A DNA stretch of 64,000 nucleotides, from contig NZ_VFNC01000002.1 in the NCBI RefSeq assembly GCF_006715395.1, positions 1 through 64,000 of the forward strand. The letters are read 5' to 3'. The stretch comes from Streptomyces sp. SLBN-31. GTDB lineage: Bacteria; Actinomycetota; Actinomycetes; Streptomycetales; Streptomycetaceae. A program made the position numbers and the translations under genes. Shown piece by piece: positions 10,172 through 17,777 of the stretch (its first letter is position 1; each line of letters begins with the position of its first letter). The notes below the pieces were generated by a model. It was not told the origin of the DNA. It ran no database searches and saw nothing but the letters and a program-made list of their open reading frames with translations.

Positions 10172-10340
10172 CCCGGACCTCCCCCAGACACCGACCCTCA
10201 CACGCGCGGCAGGGCGAAGGAGGCGCAGCACACAAAACACCCGCCCCCCACCCCGGACAACCCCAGCCCCCGGGAACAACCCACCTCCCCAAGGAAGTTG
10301 AACCGCTCCGCTGCTCGTACGGACGAGCCAACACCGAAAA

Positions 10341-10363
10341 AGATACCGGGTGAGCGGTTTTCC
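10341..10363. promoter_or_regulatory. ARE-like site upstream of FAD hydroxylase
   Basis: The sequence agataccgggtgagcggtttt has ATACCG and CGGTTTT half-sites facing each other. It lies about 170 bp upstream of the hydroxylase start in the least G+C-rich part of the leader. It is weaker than the other two ARE-like sites. Confidence 0.4.
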
Positions 10364-10572
10364 AGCAACGAGCGCGCACCACCCGAAACCCACCACACCC
10401 CACCCCAAAACCACACCCATCAACCCCCGAAAGAATCCCCGCCAGCACCCACCGCCGCGAGACCAACCCACCTCAAGCGGCCACCCTCGAAGTGCGGCTC
10501 CTCACCCTGATCGAACGCCAACACCTCGACAGACGCCGATCGCCGGGACCGAAAAGCTGGACGCCCGCTTCT

Positions 10573-10713
10573 TCAAAGTTCGCCGGGATCCTCCTCAGCC
10601 TGCAGCCGCGTACTGACGCTGGTGGCCCACTCCACGGCCCACATTCCGAGGTCATCGATCTGCTCGGGCCGGAGGCCGTAATCGGCGTAGTCCTCGTCGT
10701 CCCACCATTCCAC
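10573..10713 (-). CDS. Small acidic hypothetical protein
   Basis: 46 aa from a GTG at 10713, reading VEWWDDEDYADYGLRPEQID then DLGMWAVEWATSVSTRLQAE and ending GEL. The acidic, Trp-rich composition differs from the arginine/proline noise of surrounding frames and supports a real small gene or the tail of a longer one whose front is frameshifted. I do not know a function. Confidence 0.45.
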   Translation of the reverse strand: MEWWDDEDYADYGLRPEQIDDLGMWAVEWATSVSTRLQAEEDPGEL

Positions 10714-10795
10714 GCCGCCAAGGCGGTCCCGGCGCTGTGGAGAGGCACTGGGAGGCAGCGTGGACCGTCACGCGCATCACGCCCGGCCCCGAGAA

Positions 10796-10816
10796 GGGCG
10801 GGAGCGGCTCCCGCCC
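10796..10816. terminator. Strong hairpin, terminator-like
   Basis: GGGCGGGAGC and GCTCCCGCCC form an almost continuous perfect dyad, with an effective stem of about 8 bp after loop formation. No T-run follows, as is common for Streptomyces terminators. Confidence 0.5.
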
Positions 10817-11075
10817 CTCTCTTGGAGAGCGCAGGGCTGGAGCTTGAACCCAACTTCCGCTGATCTCGGCAGCCGGATGCACCACACTCAGCCCGGCCGC
10901 CGTGAGGGCGCCGCGACCTTCGGTGCCGCCTTCGTAACCCATCGGCCATCCCGCACCTCCGCCCGACTGCTCCTCGCTCTCGGGCTCAGGGCGGCAGGGG
11001 GAAGAGTTTTACAGGCATAGAGGCGCGCCACCTGTTACCGCAGCCCTGACAAGGGCCCTGCATGGGTGACCTGAG

Positions 11076-11246
11076 TCAGTCGAAGAGGGCGACGAGTCCA
11101 TTCACCCAGACCGCAAGGAACCCCAGGGCCGCCAGAAGGCAGCCGGCACCCGCCAGCACACCGCAGACCGTCCACGACTGGGAGGGCGACTCGTATCCCT
11201 TCCCCAGGCGCTGATAAAAGGGGTGATCGCCGAGGCGGCCAAGCAC
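11076..11246 (-). CDS. Small single-helix membrane protein next to tRNA-Trp
   Basis: From the GTG at 11246 the frame gives 56 aa. A soluble start (LGRLGDHPFYQRLGKGYES) is followed by WTVCGVLAGAGCLLAALGFL, continuing AVWVNGLVALFD, a clear transmembrane segment. It begins only a few bases beyond the tRNA 3' end and has no obvious ribosome-binding site, so the real N-terminus may have been lost. It is similar to the broken gene at 3526-3885. Function unknown. Confidence 0.45.
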   Translation of the reverse strand: MLGRLGDHPFYQRLGKGYESPSQSWTVCGVLAGAGCLLAALGFLAVWVNGLVALFD

Positions 11247-11252
11247 GAGTGG

Positions 11253-11326
11253 CAGGGGCGGCAGGAGTCGAACCTGCGGCATCCGGTTTTGGAGACCGGC
11301 GCTCTGGCCATCTGAGCTACGCCCCT
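11253..11326 (-). tRNA. tRNA-Trp (anticodon CCA)
   Basis: The reverse strand folds as a canonical tRNA. The acceptor stem AGGGGCG pairs with CGCCCCT and the discriminator is G. The D-arm has GCTC/GAGC. The anticodon arm CCGGT-CTCCAAA-ACCGG gives anticodon CCA. The T-arm is GCAGG-TTCGACT-CCTGC. The 3' CCA is not encoded. It sits alone in accessory DNA, so it is probably an additional tRNA-Trp gene and a possible attachment site for an integrative element. No integrase is seen nearby. Confidence 0.95.
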
Positions 11327-11741
11327 TTGGTGGTTGACAGCTTGGCATGATCGGCAGGTCCATCGCCAAGGGATTTCCGCCTGTGCAGAGAAGGCGTAGG
11401 ACGCCGACGACCTTGCCGAGAATCCGTAAGGGGTCATCCGTCGCCTCCCACCAGATCCAGCACCGTGAGGACGACCAGTTGCGCAAGCCGGTCACCTGGT
11501 GGCTTCCGCGGTTGGAGACCGCGACTCCGTCCACCCCGGCGTCGGCGGCGAGGCGGGCGTCGCCCCAATCACCTACGTCCTCACCGGTGAAGTCTCTGAT
11601 CACGGTCCCCCAGGCGCCCCTGTGGGATGCGGGCTGGCGCTGGCTCGGCACACTTGGCCGCTACTCGTGCCCCGACTGCCCGCCCGTCGTCCTCGTCGTG
11701 AACGGCGTCCACCGCGCCCCCGGCCGGACGGAGAGCGCAGC

Positions 11742-11962
11742 ATGAGCGAGCAGGCCGTCATGCTGCACGGCCCGGCAGCAGGGAAGGTCTTCGACGTCGA
11801 GCTCAACGCCATCGGCCATCCGCCGCACTTCTTGACGGTGATCGCCGACCCGGCAGGCGTCCCCGGCTCGTCCGTCGAGCACCCGCAGCCCTACCGGCTG
11901 CTGCTGTGGCGTACCACCAACGCGCCGGCGAAGACGACGACGGCCGCTGGCAGTACGTGTAG
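11742..11962 (+). pseudogene. Small hypothetical protein, one frameshift near its end
   Basis: The ATG at 11742 overlaps the stop of an upstream frame (ATGA), suggesting translational coupling. That upstream tail reads RYSCPDCPPVVLVVNGVHRA and contains a CxxC. The coupled frame reads MSEQAVMLHGPAAGKVFDVE and continues to YRLLLWRT. The natural ending (AGEDDDGRWQYV, stop at 11962) is in the next frame after a one-base indel near 11920. It looks like a short actinomycete phage/plasmid-type hypothetical. Function unknown. Confidence 0.5.
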
Positions 11963-11991
11963 CGCGGCGCCGAGGCGCGGTTCGCCTGAGG

Positions 11992-12637
11992 TCACGCCGG
12001 GCGGCGGGCCGCCACTAGCAGCGTCGCGGCCGCGCGCGGCCCCTCACCCGCAGGCCACTCCTCGACGCTGATGTCGGCGAACCCGGCCTCGTCGAGGAAC
12101 TTGACCCACACCTGCTCCTGCAGCACCCAGCGCGGCATCCACGCGGCCTCGCCGTCCTGCGTCTTCACCGCGATCTGCCGGGAGACGACGTCGGCCTCGG
12201 CGACGTCCCCGGACAGGAAGTGGGCCAGCGTGGAGAACACCAGCCGCCCGCCCGGCGACAGCGCCCCACACGCCGCCGGCAGCAGCTGCCGCGGATCGGT
12301 GAAGTCGACCGCCCCGAACACGCTGTACAGCACGTCGTAGGAGCCGCGCGCGGCCTGCAGGTGAGCGACGACATTCGCGCCGACGATCCGCAGGCGCGGC
12401 ACCTGCCCGAACGGGTCGGCGGCCATCGCAGTCTGGGCGGGCGAGGCGTCCACGGCGTCCACCCGGGCCATCGGCTGCCGCACCGCCAGGTGCGCGGCGT
12501 GCCGGGGCGGCCCCGCGCCGAGATCGGCGACGTACGCGCCCGTGAGCGGGCCGAGGACGGCCGGGGCCGGAGTCCTGGCCCCAGATCCAGCAGAACGATG
12601 CCGGGACGTCGCGGTCCGTTTCGGCGCGCGAGCGGCC
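11992..12637 (-). pseudogene. Class I SAM-dependent methyltransferase, N-truncated by an IS
   Basis: The protein motifs, in order on the minus strand, are DVPASFCWIWGQDSGPG, AYVADLGAGPPRHAAHLA (SAM motif I), VDAVDASPAQ, YDVLYSVFGAVDF and LSPGGRLVFSTL (motif post-III), then a C-terminal domain to 11992. One frameshift lies near 12565. The gene begins abruptly at the IS701-type end (CTAG at 12638-12641), so roughly the first 50 residues expected for such enzymes are absent. Family assignment is firm, substrate unknown. Confidence 0.75.
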
Positions 12638-12641
12638 CTAG

Positions 12642-12929
12642 TACTCCAGTGAGAGTTCGTGTCCTGAGCTGCGTTTTCGGTAGTGGCAGCGGCGGGCGGT
12701 GGCTTGGTGGTGTCTGCGCCAGTGGGACCAGTTCAGTGCGTGATCTCGTGGATGACCGCGAGGTCGGGGGCGGGTCCAGAGAATGTCCAGGAGCCTTCGG
12801 ATCTCTGCCACGGTGAGTGCGGTGATGGTGCTGGTGGGGTCGTTTCTGCGGCCCCCTTTGCGGCCTCGTCGGCGGCGAGGCCGGCAAGGAAGGCGTGGGC
12901 CAGCATGGCGAGGGTGATGTGCCGGTACC
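12642..12929 (-). mobile_element. IS701-type element, one end only
   Basis: As far as I can compare by eye, it matches the left 288 bp of the complete copy at 51542-52941. It includes the terminal repeat that starts tactccagtgagagttcgtg after the CTAG target, and the transposase C-terminus HITLAMLAHAFLAGLAADEA. It stops at gccggtacc, where the sequence continues as Ku coding DNA. The rest of the element is deleted. Confidence 0.9.
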
Positions 12930-13436
12930 CTTGATCTCGTCCTCGTCCACGTCGACGGGCGGACGGGAGGATCTCGGCGGGGTCGCGGATCTCGTCCGGC
13001 CACCGCATCGCGTGCAGCACCAGGGCGTCCTCGTGCACCCGCAGCAGACCCAGGCGCTCACGGCCGGACCATACGTACTTGGCAACAGCCACCTTGCTGG
13101 ACCTGCCCAGCGCCTCGACCAGCAGCTTGTAGGGCTTGGCCGCCACCGTGCCGTCCGGAGTGAGGTAGTAGCCCTCGCCGATCTGGATCGGGTCGATCGG
13201 CTCCAACGGCACGAACGCGGCGATCTCGATCGCCTTCGCCGTGGGCAGCGGCAGGTTACTCAGCTCGTCATCACTGATCGGGACGACCTGGTCCTTGGCG
13301 TACTCGTAGCCCTTGCCGATCTCCGCATTCCCGACCTCGCGGTCCTCCAGCTAGCAGAACTTCCGCACCCGCACCCGGCCCATGTCCTCGAGGTGGTACT
13401 GGTGGAACTGGATCGCATGCTGCTCGGTTGCGGTGA
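12930..13436 (-). pseudogene. Ku homologue, both ends missing, internal stop
   Basis: The minus-strand frame reads HAIQFHQYHLEDMGRVRVRK, then FC-stop-LEDREVGNAEIGKGYEY, continuing through SNLPLPTAKAIEIAAFVPLE to PDEIRDPAEIL, which is the core of a bacterial Ku (beta-barrel DNA ring). A TAG replaces the Glu codon found in the intact copy (FCELED at 35633-36589), and a frameshift lies near 12970. The N-terminus is missing before HAIQF and the C-terminus after DEDEIKG, where it joins the IS701 fragment. Bacterial Ku binds DNA ends and recruits LigD. This copy is dead. Confidence 0.9.
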
Positions 13437-13572
13437 TAGGGCTCTTTGAAAATCGTCAGTGTTGCTCTTCCCTTCATTTGATTGCCTCGTGCAACTTTGT
13501 GGGGATGGTGGCGAGCAAGAGCATGGAGAGCCTGTCGGCGGAACTGTTCAGGGCCGTCGGTAGGGTTCGTCC

Positions 13573-13974
13573 ATGGCTGTAAGACCCTCCGAGCATTGGC
13601 GTAGGGCGATCGCGGACGAGGCCCGCGCGGTCGCCGCCGGAGCTATGACTCCTGAGTCTGCGTCGTTTCTCGGTGTCTACTCAGAGAGCTTCCTGGCTGA
13701 CACGGATGCCGCCCTGAAGACCTTTGAAGCCGATGTCAGGGGGCTGACGAAACCGTCGGACGAGCAGGTCTTCGCCATGATTGAGCGGGTAGTTCTGGCG
13801 CTGAACACGGTGAACGAGCAGTCCGAGACCGACACTTTCGATACCGACGAGCGAGAGCAACTGTGCCTGTTCATCGACGCGGTGTTGACAGAGCAAGGCA
13901 TTGACGTTGAAGAGCTAGCCGTCCGTCGGGGCCTGAGCCGGTATGCGATTACCGACAGATGGCGCCGCTGGTGA
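13573..13974 (+). CDS. Hypothetical protein, 133 aa
   Basis: The frame from ATG 13573 (MAVRPSEHWRRAIADEARAV) to ITDRWRRW has lower G+C and balanced codon use compared with its surroundings, and a strong hairpin follows the stop. It is predicted mostly helical. The C-terminus EQGIDVEELAVRRGLSRYAI could form a helix-turn-helix-like end. I do not recognise a family. The isolated position beside a Ku/IS junction suggests acquired DNA. Confidence 0.7.
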   Translation: MAVRPSEHWRRAIADEARAVAAGAMTPESASFLGVYSESFLADTDAALKTFEADVRGLTKPSDEQVFAMIERVVLALNTVNEQSETDTFDTDEREQLCLFIDAVLTEQGIDVEELAVRRGLSRYAITDRWRRW

Positions 13975-13990
13975 CTTGAGAAGGCAGGCA

Positions 13991-14019
13991 GGGCCCGCCG
14001 GCCGGAGGCCGGCGGGCCC
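13991..14019. terminator. Perfect 13-bp hairpin terminator
   Basis: GGGCCCGCCGGCC and GGCCGGCGGGCCC flank a GGA loop 16 bp after the stop of the 133 aa gene. It could serve as a bidirectional terminator for that gene and the minus-strand gene ending at 14071. Confidence 0.75.
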
Positions 14020-14070
14020 TGAAGATGGGTGACGGTCAGGTGGTGTCCCTGCGGTCACCGGCGAGCTCGG

Positions 14071-14394
14071 TCAAGGAGTTCTGCGCAAAGGGATGACGTC
14101 TGGCCCGTTGGGAATGGCCGGTCGGGCCGCTTCCGGGGTGGCCAGCAGGGCGACGATCGTGATCGGCTGCTGGCAGTGGGGGCAGTTTCGGGTCGCGGCC
14201 GGCTCGAGTGGGTCCCGCTGGCTGGACGGGCGCGCGGCTCCTCGTGCTGTGGTCCTGGGCGTTTCCGGCACTGCTGGCAGGGCTTCTCCGAGTCTGAGGG
14301 CCCGCTGTTCATCGCGTTCGCGCTCGCGTCGCTTCTCTGCTTCGCGACGGCAGGTGGCCGAGCAGTAGACCTGGCGGAGGCGGGGGTTCGCCAT
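14071..14394 (-). CDS. Small hypothetical protein with two Cys pairs
   Basis: 107 aa from MANPRLRQVYCSATCRREAE. It contains CSATC, a basic/acidic coiled segment (RREAEKRRERERDEQRALRL), and then NCPHCQQPITIV. The two Cys pairs could bind one zinc. The order CxxxC, charged helix, CxxC is seen in small actinobacterial plasmid and phage proteins, but I cannot name the family. It converges with the gene at 13573. Confidence 0.55.
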   Translation of the reverse strand: MANPRLRQVYCSATCRREAEKRRERERDEQRALRLGEALPAVPETPRTTARGAARPSSQRDPLEPAATRNCPHCQQPITIVALLATPEAARPAIPNGPDVIPLRRTP

Positions 14395-14619
14395 GAAGGA
14401 GTCGCAGGTGCTGGATCGTAGAGGCAGACTCTGCGACGTCTTCGGGCAGTACGCCGAGCAGCTCCACGGGCGTGCGTCGCCCCACCAGAAGTTCCTGGCG
14501 GGGCGCGGCTTGGATGATCGGCAGGGGTGTTGTGAGTGCCATCGCCAGTGCTGCTGAAGTCACGTGCGGGTAGGGGTCGTGGTGTCCGACCCGTCCGCGA
14601 GGTGGATGACCCTCGTTGG

Positions 14620-14770
14620 TCATCGCAGGGCAGCGAGGGCGGTAGCGATGGCGGCGGCGAGTGTGAAGGTGGCCGTGAAGGCAACGGCGGCGCGGATTTC
14701 GCACGTAGTGCGTCACCGAAGACCCAGTAGAAAAGGCCGGTCAAGCTCGGCGGCCACAGCACCAGGCGGG
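14620..14770 (-). pseudogene. Tail of a small membrane protein, frameshifted
   Basis: The minus strand reads LVLWPPSLTGLFYWVFGDAL in one frame and, after a shift near 14700, AAVAFTATFTLAAAIATALAALR followed by TGA at 14620-14622. The second piece is a textbook transmembrane helix. No start is identifiable. Function unknown. Confidence 0.4.
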
Positions 14771-14994
14771 CAGGCGATGGCTGAGCAGATGCTCCCCCAC
14801 GACCGGCCGGTCCTACCGTGCGGGGTACCGCGCACGGGAGCACAACGAGGCCAGCATGGTCGATAGATGCCGTGATTGCACGCCACCCCGTCGCGCGGGA
14901 TGCACTGGCCTGAGGGTTCGTCGCTGGGCTGCCACGTCGGGCTCGGTGGTTGAGCCCCATCGCCGGTGATGTGAGGCGTCAGTTACAGTGCCGG

Positions 14995-15032
14995 GCGGGG
15001 CCCGTATCGAGCGCACTCGGTACGGGCCCCGC
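14995..15032. terminator. 17-bp stem-loop terminator
   Basis: GCGGGGCCCGTATCGAG pairs with CTCGGTACGGGCCCCGC around a four-base loop, with one G-T pair. It is a very stable hairpin without a T-run. Confidence 0.7.
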
Positions 15033-15271
15033 CATGTGGTCAGCGCGTGTCAGAAGACAGACGGGAGTTTCATTGTTCGGTGCTGAGAGTGGAGCTCGAC
15101 CCCGACCAAGAAGCATGACGTGCTCCACGAGATGAATCGCGCCAAGAGCCCTGGACCCATCTCCCGTTCATTCCAGCTACTCAGACTCAAAGATGCGTTC
15201 TGAGCAACGAAGCATGACCCGGCATGTACCACGGCCAGCTCAGGCGTTCCGGCAGTCGACGCCGTGAGGAT

Positions 15272-15333
15272 GTTGTCCGTGGACAACGAGGATTGTGGAG
15301 GGGCCGCCCGGTCTTGTTGTCCGCGGACAACAA
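15272..15333. promoter_or_regulatory. Pair of TTGTCC-GGACAA palindromes
   Basis: GTTGTCCGTGGACAAC (15272-15287) is perfect except for the central step. TTGTTGTCCGCGGACAACAA (15314-15333) is a perfect 20-bp palindrome. Centres are 44 bp apart, about four helical turns, so two repressor dimers could bind the same face. No regulator for this motif was recognised in the window. Confidence 0.65.
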
Positions 15334-15457
15334 GGGTGTCCGCCACACGGCTCTGGGCCGGACGCTTCGCCCAATTTCTCCTGCTGAGGCCGGCTTTGCT
15401 TTCCAGTCGGCAATCAGCCCTTCCCCGCAGGCGTTGTGACCGCAGCGCCCGAGCCCG

Positions 15458-15484
15458 CGATCGGTGGCCTTCTGCCACCGATCG
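15458..15484. terminator. 11-bp stem-loop
   Basis: CGATCGGTGGC and GCCACCGATCG enclose CTTCT. It is a perfect stem in a stretch without an assigned gene. Confidence 0.6.
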
Positions 15485-15697
15485 GAGCTCCCGCCTGCGA
15501 TTGATGACGCAGCTGAACGTAACGCCGGTGACACCATCTAGGTTGGAGCCAGTGATGATGACGACCTGCTGCCGGCCACCGGTCCGGTCGCCGAGGTGAC
15601 GGTGATGATGGTTGCCGCAGGTGGATGCAGGGCCCCCTACTAGGGATCATAGAATCCTCCACACTCCCATCCGTCCTCGCTGACGGAGATCACAAGC

Positions 15698-15934
15698 ATG
15701 CATGGCTGGGCAACCGCCCCGGTGAGGGCATCGCGTAACTCGTCCGAGCTGTGGTCGAGGGTTGGGCGCCTACACCCCCAGCTGGTCAACGTCATGCTCA
15801 ACTTGGTGGTGTTCCGCTCCGCCGACCAGGATCTAACCACCGCCGGCACCTACATCGAGATGGCGTCCCGCCTGGCCGAGCCCATTCTCCTGGGCCTGGC
15901 GGTCCTCGCCGTCCGCAACCGCGTCAAACGCTGA
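15698..15934 (+). CDS. Small membrane protein or membrane-protein tail
   Basis: 78 aa from ATG 15698. The part QLVNVMLNLVVFRSADQDLT and the hydrophobic end AEPILLGLAVLAVRNRVKR suggest one or two membrane helices with a basic cytoplasmic tail. It may be the C-terminal fragment of a larger channel or transporter. No family recognised. Confidence 0.5.
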   Translation: MHGWATAPVRASRNSSELWSRVGRLHPQLVNVMLNLVVFRSADQDLTTAGTYIEMASRLAEPILLGLAVLAVRNRVKR

Positions 15935-15937
15935 CCT

Positions 15938-16897
15938 TCAATGGCGCCAGCAGCGCGGCAGGAGCGCGGCCCAGGTGAAGCGTAGGCGGTGGACGGGGAC
16001 AGAGGGGGCCTGCTGGAGAAGTCGGGCGGTTGGCGGGAGCGACGGCACAGTGGGCGTAGCGTGCGGCAGCGATGCTGGGGGCGTGCGGACGTCGGTGGGG
16101 GCACTGGCTGCGACGGCGGTTGCCGGGATGGGCAGTTGTTGGGCGGTGGGTTGAGCGCCCCGTTGTGCGTGTTCGCGGGCGCGGCGCCGGCGGTGGCGTT
16201 CGCGGCCCTGTTCGGCACGTTGCAGGGCCGACATGGTGGCGTGGGCGGTGGCGGGACGGAAGTCGGGTCGTTTGGCGAGCGCCAGCAGCGGCTGCGGTAC
16301 CAGGCCCCACCAGGTGGCCCCGTCGGTGGGGCGCGGGTGGGAGATGGTCCAGTCCCGTTTCCAGGAGGCCATGTCGCCGCTCCAGTCTTCGCCGGGCTGA
16401 GGGGTGTAGGTGCGTTGGCGGCCGCCGTAGGGGAGGAGGACGGTGTCGCCGGCGAGCCAGCCCACGGTGGCGCCGGCGGTGGCGAGCTGCCGCTGGGCGG
16501 GGGTGGGGCGCACTTTGGTGTGCGTGATCGTCTTGTCGTAGGGCTGGACGTTGATGGTGCCGGCTACGTCGCAGTGCAGCGGGTCGTCGCGGTCGAAGAT
16601 CCACCAGTGGGCGGCCTTGGTGCCGTGCTGGTTGCGCGTGGCGGTGATGCGGTGTGCGACGGCGTCTGGGGTGAGCAGGCGGCGTGGTCGCTCCAGCACG
16701 ATGACGTGCTCGCCGCGGCGCACGATCAGGGAGGGCGGTATTTCCCAGCGCTGCCCGGCGAGGTCGGGGTCGATGCGCAGGCTCAGGGCCGCCTGGGGCA
16801 GGACGCGCAGCAGCTGGTCGTGCAGGGCGAGCATGGTGGTGAGGTCAGCTTGGTGTGACTTTGATCGATAGATGGCGAGGGCGGGATCCCGAAGCAC
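15938..16897 (-). CDS. Unrecognised 319 aa protein
   Basis: A long open frame from a GTG at 16897 (VLRDPALAIYRSKSHQADLT). The first 230 residues look like a folded domain (LRIDPDLAGQRWEIPPSLIV, HWWIFDRDDPLHCDVAG, TVGWLAGDTVLLPYGGRQR). A charged helix follows (RAEQGRERHRRRRAREHAQ), and then a low-complexity Pro/Ala/Thr C-terminus in which the frame may no longer be genuine. The first domain resembles proteins of mobile replicons in feel only; I cannot name it. It converges with the small membrane gene ending at 15934. Confidence 0.55.
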   Translation of the reverse strand: MLRDPALAIYRSKSHQADLTTMLALHDQLLRVLPQAALSLRIDPDLAGQRWEIPPSLIVRRGEHVIVLERPRRLLTPDAVAHRITATRNQHGTKAAHWWIFDRDDPLHCDVAGTINVQPYDKTITHTKVRPTPAQRQLATAGATVGWLAGDTVLLPYGGRQRTYTPQPGEDWSGDMASWKRDWTISHPRPTDGATWWGLVPQPLLALAKRPDFRPATAHATMSALQRAEQGRERHRRRRAREHAQRGAQPTAQQLPIPATAVAASAPTDVRTPPASLPHATPTVPSLPPTARLLQQAPSVPVHRLRFTWAALLPRCWRH

Positions 16898-17247
16898 GAG
16901 GTCGGAGCCGTTTCGTTGATTCCTTGTTGGCGGCGCTGTTGAACGCTAGTTGGCGAGTTGTTCAGGGATGAGATGGTCGTCGTAGGCGGCGGGAGTGACG
17001 CTGCGTAGCTGGCGGTCCTGGCCGCCGATCCGAATAGGGTCGGCCAGCACAGGTTAGAGATCGTGATGGCCGTCTGCCGGAGCTTCGCCGTTCACCGGGA
17101 GCCGGTGGGCAAGCGGCTCAGCGGCTGTTTCTGAGCCTTGAGGAGCAGAGGGTCCGTCCCTTCCTGGAACGGGCGAGGGCTCTGCGCGAATGGTCTGCGA
17201 GGCTGGCAGCCGGTGGAGACGGGCTGCGGACTGGGCGGTGAGGGCTG
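16898..17247. other. 350-bp gap, nothing recognised
   Basis: No gene, repeat or strong dyad is supportable. The stretch lies between the start of the 319 aa gene and the truncated phoU. Confidence 0.4.
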
Positions 17248-17610
17248 GATGCGCGAGGCGTATCAAAAGGAGCTGGAGTCGATCAGCCAGACCGGTGGAG
17301 ATGGCCAACCTGGTCGGTTCGGCCATGGGCCGAGCCACCGGCGCTCTGCTCGACGCCGATCTCCAGGCGGCGCAGAGCGCTACCTCTACTAAGGAGCAGG
17401 TCGAGGAGCTGCAGCGGGATCTGGAGGAACGGGCGATCGCAGTGCTGGCCCGCCAGCAACCGGTCGCCACGGACCTGCGGGTGGTCGTCACCTCACTGCG
17501 GATGAGCGCGGACCTTGAGCGCAGCGGCGTGCTGGCCAAGCACGTGGCCTCGGTAGTTTTGCGGCGCCATCCCCAGCACGCGGTCCCGGATGATCTGCGC
17601 CGTACCATCC
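17248..17610 (+). pseudogene. phoU: PhoU family protein, N-terminal half only, frameshifted
   Basis: The ATG at 17248 gives MREAYQKELESISQT. A two-base loss near 17295 shifts the rest, VEMANLVGSAMGRATGALL through LARQQPVATDLRVVVTSLRM to DLERSGVLAKHVASVVLRR. This is the first of the two three-helix bundles of PhoU, including the metal-binding-like E-x-x-x-D type region. The second bundle (about 100 aa) is absent: coding similarity ends near 17610, before the stop region of the next gene. PhoU tunes phosphate uptake through PstB and PhoR. This copy cannot be functional and is clearly a fragment beside the housekeeping gene that must exist elsewhere. Confidence 0.82.
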
Positions 17611-17777
17611 TGGGGCGATCTCCGCGGCCCATGGGACCGGCAGCGGATACTCCGCCGCAGGCGCCGACGCCTCACCCTCGGCCGTGGTTGCCGCACTCCG
17701 TTCCGGCGGCGTATGGCCGCCGGTCGACGGTCGCCGTGCCTGTCGGGGCTGGCGACCGTCTCGCGCTACTGGTGCTG

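Larger units (their letters stand above)
15033..15697. other. Non-coding region with operator-like palindromes and a hairpin
   Basis: No convincing gene. It contains the two TTGTCC palindromes (15272-15333) and the hairpin at 15458-15484, each annotated separately. Confidence 0.5.

Noticed and set aside
11076..11651. A 191-codon open frame on the minus strand
   Set aside because: It runs straight through the tRNA-Trp gene, so only the part below 11247 can be a gene.
12733..13212. Ku-transposase fusion protein
   Set aside because: An open frame does cross the joint, but the Ku part is already out of frame before it and has an internal TAG upstream, so a functional fusion is unlikely.
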